The notes under the pieces: model-generated
Database searches by the model: none
The model's input: only the letters and a program-made list of their open reading frames with translations
What the model was told of the DNA's origin: nothing
In this document: piece after piece, positions 58,340 through 64,000 of the stretch
Numbering within the stretch: position 1 is the stretch's first letter
Layout: each line of letters opens with the position of its first letter
Assembly (NCBI GenBank): GCA_013368315.1
Contig: JAACJM010000005.1
Location: 1,210,803 to 1,274,802 of the forward strand
DNA length: 64,000 nucleotides
Direction: 5' to 3'
From: Tetrapyrgos nigripes
Lineage: Eukaryota; Basidiomycota; Agaricomycetes; Agaricales; Campanellaceae
Position numbers and translations under genes: made by a program

Positions 58340-58440
58340 ACCGGCAAGACTCCGGAAGGAGACGGCAGACTCCGGAAGGAGACGGCAGACTCCGGAGAGA
58401 TCCGGCAGACTCGCAGAGACTCCGGCACGATTCGGCAAGT
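58340..58440. repeat. 20-nt minisatellite (ACTCCGGAAGGAGACGGCAG)
   Basis: Three to four tandem copies with decay toward the right. Overlapping Ser/Pro/Arg ORFs on the minus strand follow the period and are not genes. Confidence 0.7.
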
Positions 58441-58559
58441 TCCGGGTGGCTCTGACAGACTCGGGAACGGTTGTTCGAGCCAATGGCGTGATATACGAGC
58501 TGGATTCAAGTCAGAGGACATCCCTTGTTGTGTGTAGCGCATTTGTTTTGGGCAGGTTT

Positions 58560-58806
58560 CAGCATTTACAGTCCTCGATTTGTAAAAGTGTCTATAAAAA
58601 TGTATAAATACCTTTGCTGATCAAGTGATGTGCCACTCCACATATCCTTAAGAAAGTTCCAACTCAGAAACTCAGTAACGGATAAGTGGAGTGGCACAGC
58701 ACCTAATGTGCCAGAACCAAGACTTGAACCAGCGGAATCAATGAATGAATGACGGTGGACTAACTTCAGAGTTGCCGCGTAGACCATTACACTATTCTGG
58801 CACAAC
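58560..58806 (-). mobile_element. tRNA-derived SINE-like unit
   Basis: On the minus strand the head (58806 downward) begins GTGCCAGAATAGTGTAATGG, whose TAGTGTAATGG fits an internal A box. A B box (GGTTCAAGTCT) follows and the head closes with TTCTGGCAC, pairing with the 5' acceptor arm. The anticodon region contains CTCTGAA as in tRNA-Gln, but the anticodon and T stems are mispaired and the variable part is too long for a working tRNA. The body has an inverted repeat (GTGCCACTCCAC and GTGGAGTGGCAC). No other copy was seen in the window. Confidence 0.5.
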
Positions 58807-58865
58807 AACGGACGTGGACCAGATCTACATATCTTTGAAGTCGTGTTCGCCAAAAATAAGAATTG

Positions 58866-59123
58866 CCCATTCACTCTTAGGGCTCTTGCAATAATATACT
58901 CTTGATGGATTCTAGCCACGATGAGCTTGCTATGATGCTACGCCCATCATCACTAGCATTATTAGTTGGCAATTTCCCAGTGTCTACCTCCTTGGCGTTA
59001 GAGGAAGACGTTGGGGTTATTGCCAATGAAAAATGCTAGGGATGATCAGCGTAGCATCACATCAAGCTCGTGTTGGCCAGAATCCATCCAGAGTATACAG
59101 CAAGACCCCTAAGAGTGAATGGG
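58866..59123. mobile_element. Fold-back element with about 110-bp inverted arms
   Basis: The left arm starting CCCATTCACTCTTAGGG and the right arm ending CCTAAGAGTGAATGGG pair over about 110 bp with some mismatches. Shared inner blocks include GATGGATTCT, GAGCTTG, GATGCTACGC and TAGCATT. The loop is about 40 bp. No coding capacity. A matching target-site duplication was not evident. Confidence 0.7.
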
Positions 59124-59328
59124 GATACTTATTCAGGTTACATGATGCTTGCTTCGCTGCAAACAGTTGCGTATTTAATACCCTTCAGGTCTGACTGTGC
59201 TATGATGATATCATTAGTCTGTACCTGTCTGTGGAGCCAGTGACGACGACCCAGCAGGGGTGAGAAACAAGGACGTATTTGAATGCGTCATAGCCAGGAA
59301 CAACAGAACAAAGGTTGATCCGACAACA

Positions 59329-60435
59329 TGGTCGACCAACTTTGTACCGACTGCAAACTCACATAACTTAAAGTAATCAACAGAGTACTGAGGCTAGGGA
59401 GTGGTCAGACGTCTTGGTCGACCAGTGCTGGAGTTGGTTGACCAAGTCACGACAACTTTCCACTCACTGCAAACTCAAATAAAAACATCTCTAATCATCA
59501 CTTAGATAGTTTTTACAAAGTAATAAAGCCTCTACTGATGGTAGAAAGTGGTCAGATGTGCTGGTCGACCAACTTTCTACACACTGCAGACTCAAATAAA
59601 AACTTCTCTAATATATATATATCATGACTTACATAGTTTTTATAAAGTAATAAAGCCATTACTGATGCTAGAAAGTGGTCAGATGTCGTGGTCGACCAGG
59701 ACTGGAGTTGGTCGACAAGTCACGGGACTTGGTCGACTAACTTGGTCGACTAACTTGGTCGACCAACTTTCTACACACTGAAAACTCAAATAAAAACATC
59801 TCTAATCATAACTTATAGTTTTTATAAAGTAATAAAGCCATTATTACTGATGCTAGGAAGTGGTCAGACATCTTGGTCGACCAGGACTGGAGTTGGTCGA
59901 CCAAGTCACGGGACTTGGTCGACTAACTTGGTCGACTAACTTGGTCGACCAACTTTCTACACACTGCAAACTCAAATAAAAACATCTCTAATCATAACTT
60001 ATAGTTTTTATAAAGTAATAAAGCCATTACTGATGCTAGGAAGTGGTCAGACATCTTGGTCGACCAGGACTGGAGTTGGTCGACCAAGTCACGTGACCTG
60101 GTCGACTAACTTGGTCGACCAACTTTCTACACACTGCAAACTCAAATAAAAACATCTCTAATCATAACTTATAGTCTTTATAAAGTAATAAAGCCATATT
60201 ACTGATGCTAGGAAGTGGTCAGACATCTTGGTCGACCAGGACTGGAGTTGGTCGACCAAGTCACGGGACTTGGTCGACTAACTTGGTCGACTAACTTGGT
60301 CGACCAACTTTCTACACACTGCAAACTCACATAAAAGGTCTCTAATGAACCCTTAGATAGTTCTTATAGAGTAATTAAGATAATACTAAGGTTTTGAGCC
60401 CATGTTGGACCAACAGTTGGTCGACCAAGTCATCC
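59329..60435 (+). repeat. GTCGAC-rich subtelomeric satellite, about six monomers
   Basis: The anchor GTGGTCAG recurs at 59401, 59548, 59675, 59860, 60043 and 60215, with spacing 127-185 bp. Each monomer has TTGGTCGACCAACTTTCTAC, a conserved AT-rich block (CTCAAATAAAAACATCTCTAA and TTATAAAGTAATAAAGCC), then a variable number of (TTGGTCGACTAAC) cassettes. Copy number of these cassettes explains the length variation. The same palindrome occurs at 52870-52975 and once near 56000. Confidence 0.9.
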
Positions 60436-60439
60436 ATGA

Positions 60440-60625
60440 GAAAACTTTTGACAGGTCTCCTGGTCATACCAAATCCTGTCTACTGGCCACAAACTATAAT
60501 TATATCAAAAACTAAGTATACCTGGTTCATCCCATGGACTATAGCTACCTGCTGATATCCACAAATGTCCCAATATTTTTTGCAAAATTTGTAAAGTGAC
60601 AGCACAGAACACTAAAATTTATTCT
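60440..60625 (-). repeat. Dispersed repeat, inverted copy of 2100-2287
   Basis: The reverse complement matches 2100-2287 over about 185 bp. It lies between the satellite and the gypsy ORF and is probably part of the same retroelement or of an older insertion beside it. Confidence 0.65.
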
Positions 60626-60635
60626 GCCAGATAAT

Positions 60636-61803
60636 ATGCTCTCAGATATGACTAGGATTCATCATATCCGGGCTGAATCATCCTCAGTAGATGACATCAT
60701 GCAAGCTGCACTTGAATGTGAGCGTAGCTCAGAAGCTGATAAATATTATCAGCGTGCCAAAGAAAATATCAAGCGAGCTAAAAAGCGTCGCTCGCGTTCA
60801 CGTTCAAAGGAACGTAAATCTAACGCTAAGGACCAACATCGAAACAGATCTCGTTCGGCATCGCCTAGACGTCTCCAGGTTGTGGATAGACGACGATATA
60901 GTGTCAAACCATACTCTAGTATGAATCAAAACGGCAACAATTGGCGTAAGAAATCAGATTCGAGTCCTAACAATGCCAATCTCCCTACCGGACCAAGAAA
61001 CTCACGCAACGAGACTCAATCCCCACAACAGCGTCCTGATAAAAAGAATGAATTCAAACCAAATAATCGCTTTTATCTGATGGATACTAAGGGGAAAGTA
61101 TCCCCTCGCATGTATCGTATCGAGGAGATACAAGAACAACTGCCGGCAGAGAATCAGTCTAACCGGGATGAAGAGAATGCTTCATCTGATAAAGGCGCTT
61201 CACATGAACCTGATCCTTGGGGAGGCTCACAGTGGTCAAGTGATGCAGCTGACGAGGACTATATTAACGAAAATAGTCAAGAGTCGGATGCCTCTGAACG
61301 CATAGTATTCATGCGTGAAAATGACTCACATTCGGATACGCAAAGTTCCAAATATAATGAGAACATACCAACGTTTGCAGGTATGCGCGAAGTAACTCCG
61401 CATGCTTCGGATGATGAAATCGAAATACCTGACCTAGAGTCAGTCGCATCCTCCACGGATTATGAGTCTGATTGTTCAGACAATGAACAAAATAATCCTG
61501 AGGACATAGAGATCCTCGATTTCGGAGAATACCTTCGTTCAATGAGTACATTGGATACTCAAGGTTTCCAAGCTCACCTGAAACCTAAATTCTCGAAAGC
61601 CCCCCGTACAGGGATGCGTCCTCATCGTACTAATGAGGAAAACCGATGCTTGTCTGCATTTGTTGAGTTCAACGGCCTTCAAGCATTCACACTATTCGAT
61701 AGCGGCAGTACTGCCGATGCGATCAGCCCAGACTTTGCACGAAATGCAAAATTGAAAATTTATCAACTCGAAAACCCTATAACTCTAATGCCCAAGGGAG
61801 GGG
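60636..61803 (+). pseudogene. Gypsy-type gag C-terminus and protease, truncated by insertion
   Basis: The ORF starts in gag-like sequence (IRAESSSVDDIMQAALECER), continues through an Arg/Ser-rich RNA-binding-like part (KKRRSRSRSKERK) and an acidic spacer, and reaches the retropepsin core AFVEFNGLQAFTLFDSGSTA, with active-site DSG. The frame is open to 61841, but homology stops after LENPITL at about 61790, where a CACAATGGCCATTGTG-containing repeat begins. Reverse transcriptase, RNase H and integrase are missing. No CCHC knuckle is seen. In Ty3/gypsy elements this part supplies capsid, RNA binding and polyprotein cleavage. Confidence 0.8.
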
Positions 61804-62270
61804 GCCACAATGGCCATTGTGCCACTCGTATCACATCGTAGCGTCCACGACGCTACACAAGTGATCCAAGTGCATATACATGTCTTCATGGTACACAAAC
61901 CACTCGCACAGCGTCCGCGACGCTGTGCGAGTGATCCAAGTGACATGTATGAACCAGCTGTGCAGCATTGTGGACGCTACGTACCTCTAGTAACCCTAAG
62001 AAATACGTGCCTAATGAGAGCTCTGGTAGTGCTAGCGTCCTGGACGCTGCGCAAACACAGTACATGTGTGCAATCTCTGCCCCTATGGTTCAACGTGTAT
62101 ATGAGATCATACACAGAAAATAATGTACTAAGACCATATACATAGCGTCCTGGACGCTGTGCAAACTCAGTATGTGTGTATGATCTCTGTCCCTACAGTT
62201 CAATATGTATATAAGATTGTACACATAAAAGAATGTACTAATACCATATACCTAGCATCCTGTACAACTT
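61804..62270. repeat. Array of AGCGTCC-nn-GACGCT palindromes
   Basis: The unit AGCGTCCNNGACGCT occurs at about 61839, 61911, 62034 and 62144, and decays at 62263. The second copy is extended to CACTCGCACAGCGTC-CGC-GACGCTGTGCGAGTG, a perfect hairpin with 15-bp arms. Between palindromes a diverged spacer (GTACAT, GATCTCTGCCCCTA) repeats about every 112 bp. The array begins at a CACAATGGCCATTGTG palindrome (61806-61821) that cuts the gypsy protease ORF. Confidence 0.75.
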
Positions 62271-63843
62271 AGTCGGAATACACTGTATGTAGATAATTAT
62301 ACAAAACCGAAAAACGCGAAAAAACGATCATATCGACAGCGGACATCACCAACGTGTTCGTAGGGTCGAATAACCCTAGAAAAAAATCTGGGATGATGAA
62401 AATCGGGGCAGGGGGTGAGCAGAGGTGGAGGTGGTAGGGGGGAGGAGGACTGGGTAGCCACATTCACGAAACGGGGTGTTGCACAGCATTACAGTTGGGA
62501 CCAATGGACTCTTGGGATTGGATAATGTAGGTTCGGGGTAATAGAACGATATAGGTGGAGAAATGATCGTGGGGGAGGGTTGATTAAAGTAGGAGGAGAG
62601 GGCGGTTGGCGGTTGACGGAATGTTGACGGAATGAGATAAGTGAGGGGTGCTATGGAATCGATTTTGTGAGGAAAACATGAATATATAAAAACAAAAGCG
62701 AACGCACTTGGCGTTCAAAAGTTATAGCCTATACAACACCCAAAAACGCGAAAATCGGCCATATCGGCAGCGGACAACATGCAAAGGCTTCGAAAACATC
62801 ACCAAAGTGTTCGGAGGGCTGAATAACCCTGTAAATGAGTCTGGGATGAAGAGATTTGGAGCAGAGGATGAGGAGGAGTTGAGTTGACAAGGAGAGGAGG
62901 AGCGTGTATCCATATTGACAGCGGACGACGTGCAAAGGCTTCGAAAACATGACAAACGTGTTCGCAGGGTTGAATACCCCTAGAAAAGAGTCCGTGATGA
63001 GGAAAATCGAGCCAGGGGATGAGGAGGAGTGGAGGTGGTAAGGAGGAGGAGGACCGGGTAGCCATATTCACAAAACGGAGTGTTGCACAGCGTTACTGTT
63101 GGGACCATTAGACTCCCGGGATTGGATAACGTAGGTTTGGGGCAAGAGAACTTAGTAGGTGGAGAAATGATCGTGGGGGAGGGTTTATTAAAGTAGGAGG
63201 AGAGGCGGTTGGCGGTTGACAGAATGTTGACGGAATGAGACAAGTGAGGGGTGCTATTGGATCGATTTGATGAGGAGAAGACGACTATAATAAAATCAAA
63301 GCCCACGCACCTTGCGGTCCAAAGTTATGACCCATCCAAATCCCAAAACCACCAAACAGACCATATCCAATCCGGACGACTTTCGACGGCTTCAAAGACA
63401 TCACCATCGAATTCAGAGGGTTAAATAACCCTAGAACCGAGTCAGGAATGAAGAAATATGAGCGGGAGATTGCGGAGGAGTGGAGGTGGTAAGGGGTAGG
63501 AGGAGAAGGTATACATAGTTAACAGATATGGCATCGGAGGTCTTCAGAGTAGACTCCACTGAATTCTAGCTGTCCTAGGAGGGAAATATGGGCGCATGGA
63601 GGGACATAGGCGGAGAAATGGGGGTGGTAGAGGGAGTATTAGACGGGGAGGAGAGGCGGATGGCAGTTAGTGAAATGTCAAGGGAATTGGCTAAGTCTTG
63701 GGTGCTATGGGATCGATTTGATGAGCTGAATGCGAATATTAAAAGATCCAAGCAAACATACCTCGCGTTCCAAAGTTACAGCTAATTCAACAATCTCAAA
63801 ACACGAAAATAGGCCATATCGAATCCGGACAACTTCCGGAGGC
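62271..63843 (+). repeat. Subtelomeric repeat, about 440-bp units abutting the telomere
   Basis: The start block (AAAACGCGAAAA..., GGCCATATCG, AGCGGACA, GGCTTCGAAAACAT) recurs at about 62310, 62741, 62909 (partial), 63338 and 63790. Each unit then has GGGTTGAATAACCCTAGA, a GGTGGTAAGGGGGAGGAGG stretch, ATGATCGTGGGGGAGGGT and GGCGGTTGACGGAATG. The last unit is cut after CGGAGGCTT, where telomeric repeats start. Minus-strand ORFs of 64-108 codons across the units are probably by-products. Confidence 0.85.
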
Positions 63844-63867
63844 TTAGGGTTAGGGTTAGGGTTAGGG

Positions 63868-63908
<41 letters not shown>

Positions 63909-64000
63909 GGTTAGGGTTAGGGTTAGGGTTAGGGTTAGGGTTAGGGTTAGGGTTAGGGTTAGGGTTAGGGTTAGGGTTATAGGGTTAGTTAGGGTTAGGG
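63844..64000 (+). repeat. Telomere, TTAGGG repeats
   Basis: About 26 copies of TTAGGG run to the window edge, G-rich strand toward the end, so the right edge is a chromosome terminus. Variants are one TTTAGGG near 63888 and TTATAGGG/TTAGTTAGGG near 63977-63995; the latter may be sequencing noise. Confidence 0.97.

Noticed and set aside
58285..58542. Ser/Pro/Arg ORFs
   Set aside because: Generated by the 20-nt minisatellite.
58690..58806. Functional tRNA-Gln with intron
   Set aside because: A and B boxes fit, but anticodon and T stems are mispaired and no intron boundary restores them; treated as a SINE head.
62269..63306. Minus-strand Ser/Pro ORFs in the subtelomeric repeat
   Set aside because: They recur with the repeat unit, differ by frame between units and lack start or splice support.

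Overview
The window is the end of a chromosome from a filamentous basidiomycete, most likely an Agaricomycete. Position 63844 to the right edge is an uninterrupted run of TTAGGG repeats. The genes carry short GT-AG introns of about 45-75 nt. The recognisable families are typical of mushroom-forming fungi: a NACHT-WD40 NLR, a Tnp2/CACTA-like transposase, an aryl-alcohol-oxidase-type GMC enzyme, a gypsy gag-protease remnant, and expanded families of unknown function. I rebuilt exon structures by hand from splice sites and reading phase. No species can be named.

Layout, left to right. 1-4.9 kb: a truncated, frameshifted GMC oxidoreductase and a 1.4-kb inverted-repeat element with a 9-bp target duplication. 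4.9-9.5 kb (minus): a five-exon NLR with 15 near-identical 43-residue WD40 repeats. 10.2-13.4 kb: a decayed Tnp2-like transposase, followed by LTR debris to 15.6 kb. 15.9-18.6 kb: two tandem, apparently intact genes of one Agaricomycete family. 19.9-24.2 kb: satellite-like repeats and retroelement debris. 24.7 kb: a small intact gene. 25.3-32 kb: a MITE and a URC1-type GTP cyclohydrolase pseudogene split by a 1.4-kb insertion. 32.3-34.1 kb: two convergent multi-exon genes. 37-41 kb: a dispersed 310-bp repeat, a PD-(D/E)XK-like gene and a four-exon gene of unknown function whose promoter region is tandemly duplicated. 41-47 kb: mostly gene-poor with coding-like shreds. 47.4-49 kb: a divergent gene pair, one member paralogous to the gene at 24.7 kb. 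51-52.8 kb: an LTR with polypurine tract and a broken ORF. 53.1-58.2 kb (minus): two adjacent intact genes (814 and 517 aa) that I do not recognise. 58.3-63.8 kb: a tRNA-derived SINE-like unit, a fold-back element, a GTCGAC-rich satellite, a gypsy fragment, an array of AGCGTCC palindromes and a subtelomeric repeat that runs straight into the telomere.

No operons or pathways are evident, as expected for fungal accessory sequence. The likely biology is a subtelomeric compartment in which selfish elements and decayed copies of metabolic genes surround a few intact, fast-evolving genes. The best candidates for new biology are the NLR with its homogenised WD40 sensor, the 53-58 kb gene pair, and the set of nuclease-fold-like proteins, one of which shares a 122-bp divergent promoter with a small paralogous gene.
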